Counted from the stretch's first letter, positions 1-6,037 are shown. The stretch: 6,037 nt of DNA from Nitrospinota bacterium (GCA_016234205.1 JACRGN010000332.1:1-6037), one strand, 5' to 3'. Numbers and translations are program-made. Notes: generated from the sequence alone by a model not told the origin.

Positions 1-863
1 AATTTGCTTTTAGTGAGGTGAGCGACCCTCATATGGGCGGCACTTTCATTATATCCACATCTCCAATCTTTGATGAAAGAGGGGAATTTTTTGCTTCTGT
101 TCATATCGCCAGAGATGTTACAAAAGAAAGACAGTTGCAGATGCAGTTCATACAGGCTGAAAAGCTGGCAACAATCGGGACACTTGTCTCAGGGGTAGTC
201 CATGAGATAAGTAATCCCCTTACTGGTGTGATTGGATATTCAGAGTTATTACTGGCTAAAGATTTAGACGCCGATACAAAAAATGGTCTCCATGTGATAC
301 ATAGTGAGGCATCAAGGGCTGCAAAGGTCTCCAGGAACTTATTATCCTTTGCCAGAGAGCATAAACCAATGAAGTCAATGATTGATGTCCATGATATTAT
401 AGAAAGGACTATTTCTTTAAGGGCATATGAATTAAAGGTTAATAACATTAGGCTGGTCAAGGATTATTCCACCTATCCCATATTTGCTTATGCCGACCAA
501 AACCAGCTGCAGCAGGTCTTTTTAAATATCATTGTAAATGCAGAACAGGAAATGACTGCATCACACGGAAGCGGGGAGCTAATAATAAAGACAGAATCTG
601 CTCATGACAGAGGGAATGGTCATATTAAGGTAACCATCCATGATGATGGGAGAGGTATCTCTACGGAAAACTTAAGCAGAATCTTTGAGCCTTTTTTCAC
701 AACAAAGCCTGTAGGCAAAGGGACAGGACTTGGCTTAAGCCTCTCCTTCAATATAATTAAGGATCATGGCGGAAAACTCTACGCAGAGAGCCAGTCTGGA
801 GAAGGGGCAAAATTTGTAATTGAACTGCCTGTAAAGGCAGAGAGGGAAACTAATCTTTTTTGA
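1..863 (+). CDS. PAS-domain sensor histidine kinase, C-terminal part (5' end outside window)
   Basis: Partial gene. The frame is open to the left edge (first full codon at base 3), so the GTG at 18 is not the true start; the residues before it (FAFSE) already read as PAS-domain sequence. Order of parts: the end of a PAS domain closing with the usual VHIARDVT, a short helical linker, then HisKA with the phosphoacceptor His in VHEISNPL (His codon 201-203), then the HATPase_c domain. In that domain the N box LNIIVNAEQE has its Asn at 537-539, the G1 box is DDGRGIS near 642-659, the F box is FEPFF, and the G2 box GKGTGLGLS lies at 714-740. All boxes are intact, so this should be an active NtrB/AtoS-like autokinase passing phosphate to an Asp response regulator, by family knowledge. 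No transmembrane segment and no receiver domain is present in the visible part. The signal sensed and the partner regulator cannot be told. It ends with TGA at 861-863 and converges on carB. Confidence 0.95.
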   Translation, partial: FAFSEVSDPHMGGTFIISTSPIFDERGEFFASVHIARDVTKERQLQMQFIQAEKLATIGTLVSGVVHEISNPLTGVIGYSELLLAKDLDADTKNGLHVIHSEASRAAKVSRNLLSFAREHKPMKSMIDVHDIIERTISLRAYELKVNNIRLVKDYSTYPIFAYADQNQLQQVFLNIIVNAEQEMTASHGSGELIIKTESAHDRGNGHIKVTIHDDGRGISTENLSRIFEPFFTTKPVGKGTGLGLSLSFNIIKDHGGKLYAESQSGEGAKFVIELPVKAERETNLF

Positions 864-985
864 CACAGATGGACACTGATTATTTATGATTTTCATGACT
901 CTTTTTTCTGTGCCAATCATAGCTTATCTGTGTCTTTCAGTGTTTTTATTTTTAAGTCTTTCTCTGTGCCTCAGTGTCTCAGTGG
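862..985. repeat. Degenerate CACAGA / CTCAGTG short-repeat cluster in convergent intergenic region
   Basis: This cluster fills most of the 168-base gap between the kinase stop and the carB stop. GACACAGAT at 862-870 is exactly inverted at 926-934 (ATCTGTGTC). Nested inside, TATGATT at 885-891 pairs with AATCATA at 915-921. CACTGA at 874-879 recurs inverted as TCAGTG at 937-942. Further right, three tandem octamers CTCTGTGC, CTCAGTGT and CTCAGTGG run without gap from 962 to 985. The first copy starts inside the kinase stop codon. Repeats of this look recur between genes in many uncultivated bacterial genomes, as I recall. The nested inverted arms could fold in RNA, but the arms are short and the loops long. 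I see no gene in 864-1031. Confidence 0.6.
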
Positions 986-1031
986 TTTAATCAGGTGTTT
1001 ATTATCCACAGGAATGTCTGAAGAACCATTT

Positions 1032-4000
1032 TTATACTTTCCTTTCATAATACTCCTGTAATGATTTTACATCTAAATCGCCGTTCTGTATTGCCTTGAT
1101 ACCGCTGGCGGCGGCGAGGGCTCCTGGGATGGTTGTGCAGTAGGGTATGTTATGTGTGAGGGCTGTCCTTCTAAGTGAATATGAATCTAATGCAGAAGCC
1201 TTTCCAAATGTGGTATTTATGACGAGGCTGATTTCACCGTTTTTCATGTGGTCAACTATATTCGGCCTTCCCTCTTTTACCTTTAAGACCTTTTCAACAG
1301 GAATTCCTGATTTTTCTAAGGTTGCGGCAGTGCCGCCGGTCCCCATTATTTTAAATCCTAAATCTGCAAATTGTTGTGCAATCTTTACTGCAGAGGATTT
1401 GTCCTTGTCTGCAACACTTATAAAGACCTTGCCGTTTTTGGGAAGTACTACGCCTGCACCAAGCTGTGATTTGGCGAATGCCCTGCCGAATGATGTATCT
1501 ATACCCATTACTTCACCAGTGGACTTCATCTCAGGTCCAAGGATGGTATCAACACCGGGGAATTTTATGAATGGGAATACCGCCTCTTTCACAGAAATGT
1601 ATCCTACATCTTTTTCCGATGTGAAGCCAAGCTCTTTGAGTGTCTTGCCTGCCATTATCCTTGCAGCCATTTTTGCAAGTGGGACTCCAATCGTCTTGCT
1701 TACAAACGGCACTGTCCTTGATGCCCTCGGATTAACCTCCAGCACATAGAGAGAGCCGTTTTTTACTGCATACTGGATATTTATAAGACCGATTACATTT
1801 AATTCTTTGGCGAGTGCTATAGTCTGCTTTTTTATTTCAGCTGTCAGTTCTTTTGAAAGTGAATAGGGGGGGAGTGAACATGCACTATCGCCTGAATGAA
1901 TACCTGCCTCCTCTATATGCTCCATGATGCCGCCGATTAGAACTATCCTTCCGTCAGAGATGGCATCCACATCAACCTCTACAGCATCCTCTAAAAATTT
2001 ATCAATAAGGACAGGATGCTCAGGTGATGCCTTGACTGCATGGGTCATATAATGGATTAGGGCGGCATCGTCATATACAATCTCCATCGCCCTTCCGCCG
2101 AGGACATAGGAGGGTCTAAGTATTACCGGGTAACCGATTTTCTTTGCAATATCCAGTGCCTCTTTCTGTGATGTGGCTGTGCCGTTCTCCGGTTGTTTGA
2201 GATTTAATTTATGTAAGAGTCCCTTAAACCTCTCTCTGTCCTCTGCCCTGTCTATATTATCAGGTGATGTCCCTATTATCTTCACACCCGCCTTCTCAAG
2301 CGGGATGGCTAATTTAAGAGGTGTCTGACCTCCGAATTGGACAATTACGCCGTCTGGCTTCTCTATATCAACTATGTTCATCACATGCTCAAATGTGAGC
2401 GGCTCAAAATAGAGCCTGTCTGATGTATCATAGTCAGTGCTGACAGTCTCAGGATTACAGTTCACCATGATGGTCTCAAAACCATCCTCCTTTAGTGCAA
2501 ACACACCGTGGACACAGCAGTAGTCAAACTCAATCCCCTGTCCTATTCTGTTTGGTCCGCCTCCGAGAATCATTATCTTTTTTCTCTTTGTAGGCTCTGC
2601 CTCACACTCTTTTTCATAGGTGGAATAAAGATACGGTGTATGTGCTACAAATTCAGCAGCACATGTATCAACCCTCTTAAACACTGCATTAATACCCATC
2701 TCCTTTCTCAGTTTCCTTATACTTGCCCCTGTATGCTTTAAACAGGGGTCTATTTCTTTTTTCTTTGTTAATTCTGCAAGCCTTCTATCAGAAAATCCCA
2801 GTTCCTTTGCCCTCCGAAGAAGTTGCAAGTTGCAAGTTGCAAGTTGCAAGTCTTGAATCTTGAATCTTGAATCTTGAATCTTGTTTTCAAATTCCACTAT
2901 CTCCTTCATATTATGCAGAAACCATCTGTCAATCTTTGTAAGCTCATAAATTTCATCCAAACCCATTCCGCTCCTCATAGCCTCTGCTATATACCATACC
3001 CTCTCCCAGTTTGGCACCCTTAATTTCTTTTTGATATTTTCCATATCTGACGGCACGGCTTCAAACCCATATCTATCAATCTCCATAGATACTATCGCCT
3101 TCTGGAGTGCCTCTTTAAATGTCCTTCCAATTGCCATTGCCTCGCCTACTGATTTCATCTGTGTTGTCAATGTCTGGTCTGCCTGAGGGAATTTTTCAAA
3201 TGCAAATCTGGGAAACTTTACAACACAGTAGTCAATGGTAGGCTCAAAAGAGGCAGGGGTCTCTTTTGTAATGTCATTTGGTATCTCATCAAGCGTAAAG
3301 CCAACGGCTAATTTTGCTGCTATCTTTGCTATGGGGAAGCCTGTTGCCTTTGATACAAGTGCAGAACTCCTTGAAACCCTCGGATTCATCTCTATCACAA
3401 CCATCTTTCCATTTTCCGGATTTACTGCAAACTGGATATTTGAGCCGCCGGTTTCAACACCAATCTCTCTTATAATCTTTATAGAGGCATCCCTCAGTAT
3501 CTGATACTCTTTATCTGTAAGTGTCTGGGCAGGTGCAACAGTTATGCTGTCCCCGGTATGGACACCCATCGGGTCAAAATTTTCAATAGAGCAGATTATT
3601 ACTACATTGTCCTTTAAATCCCTCATCACTTCTAACTCAAACTCCTTCCAGCCGATGACAGATTTTTCTATCAGGAGCTCATGGACAGGACTCATTGAAA
3701 GCCCCCAATCCACCTGCTGCTCATACTCCTCCATATTATAGGCAATATTCCCTCCCGTTCCTGCAAGTGTAAATGAAGGGCGGATTATTGCCGGGAAGCC
3801 TATGTGACTTACTGCCCTCATTGCCTCTGCCTTTGAATGGACATAATAGCTCTCAGGGACTTCAAGCCCAATCCTCTTCATTGCATCCTTGAATAGCTCC
3901 CTGTCTTCAGCCTTTTTTATTGCAGGGAGTTTTGCACCAATAAGTTCAACACCGTATTTATCAAGGACACCGTTTTCAGCAAGGGCTACGGCAGTATTAA

Positions 4001-4286
4001 GCCCTGTCTGCCCTCCAATTGTGGGTAAAAGGGCATCAGGCCTCTCCTTTTCAATTATCTTTTCTGTAATCTGTGGCGTTATCGGCTCTACATAAGTCCT
4101 GTCAGCTATTTCCGGATCTGTCATTATAGTTGCAGGATTGCTGTTAATGAGAACGACCTCATAACCCTCTTCTTTTAAGGCTTTACACGCCTGTGTCCCT
4201 GAATAATCAAACTCACACGCCTGTCCTATTACAATAGGTCCTGAGCCTATCAGCAATATTTTCTTAATATCTGTTCGTTTTGGCAT
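1032..4286 (-). CDS. carB: Carbamoyl-phosphate synthase large subunit
   Basis: Makes carbamoyl phosphate from bicarbonate, two ATP and ammonia channelled from the glutaminase subunit CarA, for pyrimidine and arginine synthesis in the cytoplasm. At 1084 residues it is close to the E. coli protein (1073 from memory). The first ATP-grasp half has R129, R169, E215, E299 and N301 at the E. coli positions. The second half has R684, R724, E770, E850 and N852, all offset by +9. The C-terminal MGS-like regulatory domain (about 945-1084) keeps T983, T986, K1002, N1024 and T1026, matching the UMP/IMP site, while E792, D800, E901, Y1049 and T1051 match the ornithine site. It should therefore be active and allosterically controlled. 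The start MPKR is the usual one and has a GGAG ribosome site. The oligomerisation domain (about 400-555) is odd: residues 468-489 are coded by tandem heptads, and 513-520 by a hairpin. No carA lies beside it; a HEPN/MNT pair sits 57 bases upstream on the same strand. Confidence 0.98.
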   Translation of the reverse strand: MPKRTDIKKILLIGSGPIVIGQACEFDYSGTQACKALKEEGYEVVLINSNPATIMTDPEIADRTYVEPITPQITEKIIEKERPDALLPTIGGQTGLNTAVALAENGVLDKYGVELIGAKLPAIKKAEDRELFKDAMKRIGLEVPESYYVHSKAEAMRAVSHIGFPAIIRPSFTLAGTGGNIAYNMEEYEQQVDWGLSMSPVHELLIEKSVIGWKEFELEVMRDLKDNVVIICSIENFDPMGVHTGDSITVAPAQTLTDKEYQILRDASIKIIREIGVETGGSNIQFAVNPENGKMVVIEMNPRVSRSSALVSKATGFPIAKIAAKLAVGFTLDEIPNDITKETPASFEPTIDYCVVKFPRFAFEKFPQADQTLTTQMKSVGEAMAIGRTFKEALQKAIVSMEIDRYGFEAVPSDMENIKKKLRVPNWERVWYIAEAMRSGMGLDEIYELTKIDRWFLHNMKEIVEFENKIQDSRFKIQDLQLATCNLQLLRRAKELGFSDRRLAELTKKKEIDPCLKHTGASIRKLRKEMGINAVFKRVDTCAAEFVAHTPYLYSTYEKECEAEPTKRKKIMILGGGPNRIGQGIEFDYCCVHGVFALKEDGFETIMVNCNPETVSTDYDTSDRLYFEPLTFEHVMNIVDIEKPDGVIVQFGGQTPLKLAIPLEKAGVKIIGTSPDNIDRAEDRERFKGLLHKLNLKQPENGTATSQKEALDIAKKIGYPVILRPSYVLGGRAMEIVYDDAALIHYMTHAVKASPEHPVLIDKFLEDAVEVDVDAISDGRIVLIGGIMEHIEEAGIHSGDSACSLPPYSLSKELTAEIKKQTIALAKELNVIGLINIQYAVKNGSLYVLEVNPRASRTVPFVSKTIGVPLAKMAARIMAGKTLKELGFTSEKDVGYISVKEAVFPFIKFPGVDTILGPEMKSTGEVMGIDTSFGRAFAKSQLGAGVVLPKNGKVFISVADKDKSSAVKIAQQFADLGFKIMGTGGTAATLEKSGIPVEKVLKVKEGRPNIVDHMKNGEISLVINTTFGKASALDSYSLRRTALTHNIPYCTTIPGALAAASGIKAIQNGDLDVKSLQEYYERKV
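2726..2748. repeat. carB: Perfect 7-bp inverted repeat inside carB
   Basis: CCCCTGT at 2726-2732 and ACAGGGG at 2742-2748 form a GC-rich stem with a 9-base loop. It codes CarB residues 513-520 (DPCLKHTG). From memory, E. coli CarB has about nine fewer residues between the RLA and IRKLR blocks that flank this place. The stem may therefore be a small in-frame insertion rather than chance, but this rests on recalled alignment. Confidence 0.5.
2821..2850. repeat. carB: Tandem heptanucleotide array, GTTGCAA x4, inside carB
   Basis: Four perfect back-to-back copies of GTTGCAA occupy 2822-2849, with one matching base on each side. On the coding (minus) strand the unit is TTGCAAC, and because seven is not a multiple of three, three units code a seven-residue cycle (L-A-T-C-N-L-Q). 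It encodes about residues 479-489 of CarB. It abuts the second heptad array directly. Confidence 0.95.
2851..2883. repeat. carB: Tandem heptanucleotide array, TCTTGAA x4.7, inside carB
   Basis: Four perfect copies of TCTTGAA occupy 2851-2878, followed by a five-base partial copy to 2883. On the coding strand the unit is GATTCAA in one phase, giving the cycle D-S-R-F-K-I-Q, seen as NKIQDSRFKIQD in the protein (468-479). Together with the neighbouring array it covers 63 bases, exactly 21 codons, so the frame of carB is kept. Confidence 0.95.
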
Positions 4287-4291
4287 AGATT

Positions 4292-4301
4292 CGCTCCGCT
4301 C
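4292..4301 (-). promoter_or_regulatory. carB: carB ribosome binding site within a GAGCG direct repeat
   Basis: In the carB direction two tandem GAGCG units lie just before the gene. The GGAG formed at their junction (4294-4297) is 7 bases from the ATG, a good Shine-Dalgarno distance, and supports the chosen start. It is the best ribosome site among the three complete genes in this window. Confidence 0.65.
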
Positions 4302-4343
4302 ACTACAAGTTTATGAACTCAACCTATTAAAGTTAAATCAACC

Positions 4344-4775
4344 TTATCTTCCTTTTATATAATTCTCAACCCCTGCCGTAAGTAGTTTCAGAATACCTTC
4401 TCCTTCTTTAATAAATCTGCTTATCCCATCCCATTTCAAATCAAGATAGTCGTGGGCAAGACGGTTTCTTAAAACTGTCCATTGGGATATTCTGCTGCCG
4501 AGTTTTGCTTCAAATAATCCAAGTAAATCTATGTCTTCCAGAAGCCCCCTGTTGGTTTCAGGAATTACCATCTTCTTTTCGGAATGGAGTGTTTTACTTA
4601 TATCAATAACACAATTAATGGCATCCTCTACCCATTTCTCTATTTCACGACGCAGGCGGACATTGGAATTATATTGTTCTTTTGTTATGGTATGATAGGA
4701 TTGAAAAAACGGTACAATAAGGCTTTTTAAAAAATCTATCCGTTTGAGCAGCCTGTGTTTATAATCTATAACCAT
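4344..4775 (-). CDS. hepT: HepT-type HEPN toxin (DUF86 family ribonuclease)
   Basis: A 143-residue, mostly helical protein. The HEPN signature is complete: in RNRLAHDY, R103, four residues, H108, one residue, Y110, which is the RX4HXY motif of HepT. In studied HepT proteins the Arg and His form an RNA-cleaving site at the dimer interface, and the Tyr is AMPylated by the partner MntA to silence the toxin. By family it should therefore be an RNase toxin, or at least the HEPN half of such a pair; activity is inferred. The ATG at 4773-4775 is the only sensible start, since the frame has a stop two codons upstream. It overlaps the last 17 bases of the upstream mntA gene, and no clear Shine-Dalgarno is seen, so translational coupling to mntA is likely. 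carB follows 57 bases downstream on the same strand. No truncation is seen and the length fits the family. Confidence 0.9.
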   Translation of the reverse strand: MVIDYKHRLLKRIDFLKSLIVPFFQSYHTITKEQYNSNVRLRREIEKWVEDAINCVIDISKTLHSEKKMVIPETNRGLLEDIDLLGLFEAKLGSRISQWTVLRNRLAHDYLDLKWDGISRFIKEGEGILKLLTAGVENYIKGR

Positions 4776-5181
4776 ATTTCATTTCATAAATATCTTCCAG
4801 ATTATTCCTGTAAAACTCCGCCTCATCAGTTACCCTTAATAGATAATCAATATAAATACCCTGATTTTTTATGATTATAGGTATCCCTTTACGAATCGCC
4901 TCATCGCAGATATAGGCAGGCGCCCTGTTCAGTATAATTAAATCAATCTCTTGCTTCAGTAATCTTGTAAGGTCTGCATGCACCTCATCTTCCTGCTCCT
5001 CATGAAGATTATCAGTATCCTCCATCTCTATTCTATCAGCAGAAAAGTATACGGCAATATCTATATCCGATTCTTCCCTCATAGTTTCCCTTGCAAGAGA
5101 GCCTATAAGGAATGCCATCGTTATATCATCTCTCTGGAGGCAGTAGTTTTTAATTTTGTTGATTATTTCAGCAGATTTCAT
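4759..5181 (-). CDS. mntA: MntA-type minimal nucleotidyltransferase antitoxin
   Basis: A 140-residue MNT-domain protein of the polymerase-beta nucleotidyltransferase fold. The active-site motif is complete: G27-S28, ten residues, then D39-I-D41 (GSX10DXD), followed by a hydrophobic strand with the third likely metal-binding carboxylate D80 in EIDLIILN. In characterised MntA-HepT pairs this enzyme adds AMP units from ATP to the Tyr of the HepT RX4HXY motif, which neutralises the toxin. Both partner motifs being intact argues for the same role here, by homology. Gene order is antitoxin then toxin with a 17-base overlap, as in many such operons. The ATG at 5179-5181 has no recognisable Shine-Dalgarno, and a candidate promoter lies so close that the message may be leaderless. 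It is divergent from the DUF2851 gene. Confidence 0.9.
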   Translation of the reverse strand: MKSAEIINKIKNYCLQRDDITMAFLIGSLARETMREESDIDIAVYFSADRIEMEDTDNLHEEQEDEVHADLTRLLKQEIDLIILNRAPAYICDEAIRKGIPIIIKNQGIYIDYLLRVTDEAEFYRNNLEDIYEMKYGYRL

Positions 5182-5190
5182 TGCACGGTT

Positions 5191-5219
5191 ATATTATCAA
5201 ACATACCCTTTTATTTCAA
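5191..5219 (-). promoter_or_regulatory. Candidate sigma70-like promoter for mntA-hepT (possibly also carB)
   Basis: Reading toward mntA, TTGAAA at 5214-5219 (5 of 6 to consensus) is followed after 17 bases by TAATAT at 5191-5196, or after 15 bases by the better hexamer GATAAT at 5193-5198. Transcription would start within a few bases of the mntA ATG, which fits the absence of a Shine-Dalgarno. AT-rich DNA yields such matches by chance, so this is tentative. Confidence 0.35.
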
Positions 5220-5249
5220 ATAGAAAAAAATAAAGAAATTACTGCATTC

Positions 5250-5279
5250 TTGACTCAATTCTGTCTTTCGTGATATTTT
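5250..5279 (+). promoter_or_regulatory. Candidate promoter for the DUF2851 gene
   Basis: TTGACT at 5250-5255 matches the -35 box in 5 of 6 bases. The -10 is weaker: GATATT at 5272-5277 (16-base spacer) or TATTTT at 5274-5279 (18-base spacer), each 4 of 6. The start of transcription would fall almost on the ATG at 5286, again suggesting a leaderless message. The -10 overlaps a small inverted repeat. Confidence 0.3.
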
Positions 5280-5283
5280 CACG
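5269..5283. promoter_or_regulatory. Inverted repeat CGTGA-n5-TCACG before the DUF2851 gene, possible operator
   Basis: A perfect 5-bp inverted repeat with a 5-base spacer lies across the putative -10 region and ends two bases before the ATG. The position would suit a repressor site or a start-proximal hairpin. The arms are short, so chance is a real alternative. Confidence 0.25.
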
Positions 5284-5285
5284 GC

Positions 5286-6037
5286 ATGGGATGTTTTTCT
5301 TATCAGTATTTCAGCATCAAAAAAGAGATACCTCTTGTAAAAGAGAAAAATAGTAATAGATATGGGAAGAAAATTCCTGAGAGGCTGGTTAGGTGTATAT
5401 GGCTGGATCAGTTGTTTGAAGATGAAATTTTTACTGTGGATGGGAGAAAGATAAAGGTATTATCAACCGGCTGGTGGAATCTTGAGGAGGGACCAGATTT
5501 TAAGAAGGCGGTTATATCTATTGATGGAGGAAAGGTTCTTAAAGGCGATGTGGAGGTGCATGTATATTCTTCCGATTGGAAAAAACATGGTCATCATAGA
5601 GATGATAGATATAAAAATGTAATCGCCCATGTATTTATGTGGAATGACCTTAAATTAATTGACAGCAGTATTCTCCAGTTAGAGCTCTCCAAATTTTTAA
5701 AGGAGGAGCTTGAGCATATAGAGGATATGATTGATATAAAAGGGTATCCATACAAAAGTCCAAAAGAATATGGTGATTGTTCTTCCATGCCGTCAGAAAG
5801 AATCGGTAGTCTATTAGATATGGCAGGAGATGCAAGGATGATTGAAAAGGCTGAGAGATTTAAAGGGTCATTAAACAGAAATGACATGGACCAATTATTA
5901 TATGAAGGAATTATGGGGTCGCTTGGATACAGGAGGAATAAGCTGCAATTTAAGTCTCTTGCTAAATTGATACCCCTGCAAATAATTAAAAATGCCATTT
6001 GCGGGTATTCTTATAAAAAGAGGGTAATAATTATTCA
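5286..6037 (+). CDS. DUF2851 family protein, N-terminal 250 residues (3' end outside window)
   Basis: The frame stays open from ATG 5286 to the right edge. The preceding in-frame stop is at 5271-5273, and this is the only ATG before the conserved region, so the start is fairly secure although no Shine-Dalgarno precedes it. The protein opens with a short extension, then the family block IPERLVRCIWLDQLF, a strand reading TVDGRKIKVLSTGWWN, then EEGPDF (E68-F72), GDVEVHVYSSDW (87-98), KKHGHHRDDRYKNVIAHV, and helical sequence after it. I recognise the DUF2851 pattern (GPDF, then G-x-VEvH, then W-x-xH-x-H), a bacterial family of unknown function. The spacing P70-D71, 18 residues, E90-V-H92 resembles a PD-(D/E)xK nuclease core with His in place of Lys; this is my inference only. 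The gene is divergent from mntA. Nothing in the visible part is broken. Confidence 0.85.
   Translation, partial: MGCFSYQYFSIKKEIPLVKEKNSNRYGKKIPERLVRCIWLDQLFEDEIFTVDGRKIKVLSTGWWNLEEGPDFKKAVISIDGGKVLKGDVEVHVYSSDWKKHGHHRDDRYKNVIAHVFMWNDLKLIDSSILQLELSKFLKEELEHIEDMIDIKGYPYKSPKEYGDCSSMPSERIGSLLDMAGDARMIEKAERFKGSLNRNDMDQLLYEGIMGSLGYRRNKLQFKSLAKLIPLQIIKNAICGYSYKKRVIII

Noticed and set aside
18..20. GTG as the start of the histidine kinase
   Set aside because: The frame is open upstream to the window edge and the residues before it fit the PAS domain, so the gene begins outside the window.
735..920. Small open frame on the minus strand over the kinase end and the repeat region
   Set aside because: It overlaps the conserved HATPase_c coding sequence antisense and has no recognisable protein features.
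862..934. Inverted repeat as a Rho-independent terminator for the kinase gene
   Set aside because: The arms are 9 and 7 bp but separated by long, unequal loops, and the nearest T-run (942-953) does not follow the stem directly. Kept as a repeat only.
1147..1749. 200-codon open frame on the plus strand inside carB, with other plus-strand frames at 2508-2741, 3235-3504, 3544-3741 and 3889-4095
   Set aside because: All lie antisense to the well-conserved carB sequence and look like shadows of it.
2821..2883. Direct repeats as a CRISPR array
   Set aside because: Units are 7 bases with no spacers and lie inside an intact carB reading frame.
2821..2883. Frameshift or pseudogene in carB at the repeat tract
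   Set aside because: The tract is exactly 63 bases and the frame is continuous; the conserved second half follows in frame with its catalytic residues.
4978..5223. 81-codon open frame on the plus strand over mntA
   Set aside because: Antisense to the nucleotidyltransferase gene, whose active-site motif is intact; no independent support.
5594..5998. 134-codon open frame on the minus strand (and a shorter one at 5650-5835)
   Set aside because: Antisense to the DUF2851 reading frame, which has clear family blocks and runs off the window end.

Overview
The window looks like a piece of chromosome from an uncultivated, moderately AT-rich Gram-negative bacterium. The carbamoyl-phosphate synthase is of the standard bacterial type. 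The short tandem repeats in and between genes remind me of groundwater or sediment lineages such as Nitrospirota, Desulfobacterota or Schekmanbacteria. This placement is an impression from gene style and repeats, not a phylogenetic result. There are five protein genes, two of them cut by the window edges, and no RNA gene, CRISPR array or transposase that I can see.

Layout. (1) Bases 1-863, plus strand: the C-terminal part of a PAS-containing sensor histidine kinase. (2) Bases 864-1031: a convergent intergenic region filled with degenerate CACAGA/CTCAGTG-type short repeats. (3) Bases 1032-4286, minus strand: complete carB, the large subunit of carbamoyl-phosphate synthase, with catalytic and allosteric residues intact. 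Two tandem heptanucleotide arrays are embedded in its coding sequence, and a short hairpin lies about 70 bases away in the same domain. (4) Bases 4344-5181, minus strand: an overlapping two-gene module, an MntA-type nucleotidyltransferase antitoxin followed by a HepT-type HEPN toxin, directly upstream of carB and in the same orientation. (5) Bases 5182-5285: a divergent promoter region. (6) Bases 5286-6037, plus strand: the first 250 codons of a DUF2851 protein that runs off the window.

How the parts fit. MntA and HepT form a recognised toxin-antitoxin pair in which MntA AMPylates a tyrosine next to the HEPN active site of HepT; both motifs are complete here. carB makes carbamoyl phosphate for pyrimidine and arginine synthesis, needs a CarA partner not seen here, and may be co-transcribed with the module. 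The kinase and the DUF2851 gene have no visible functional link to the rest. I found no clearly new multi-gene system. The most unusual feature is the in-frame heptad repeat tract in carB (2821-2883), followed by the possible nuclease-like PD...ExH motif in DUF2851.
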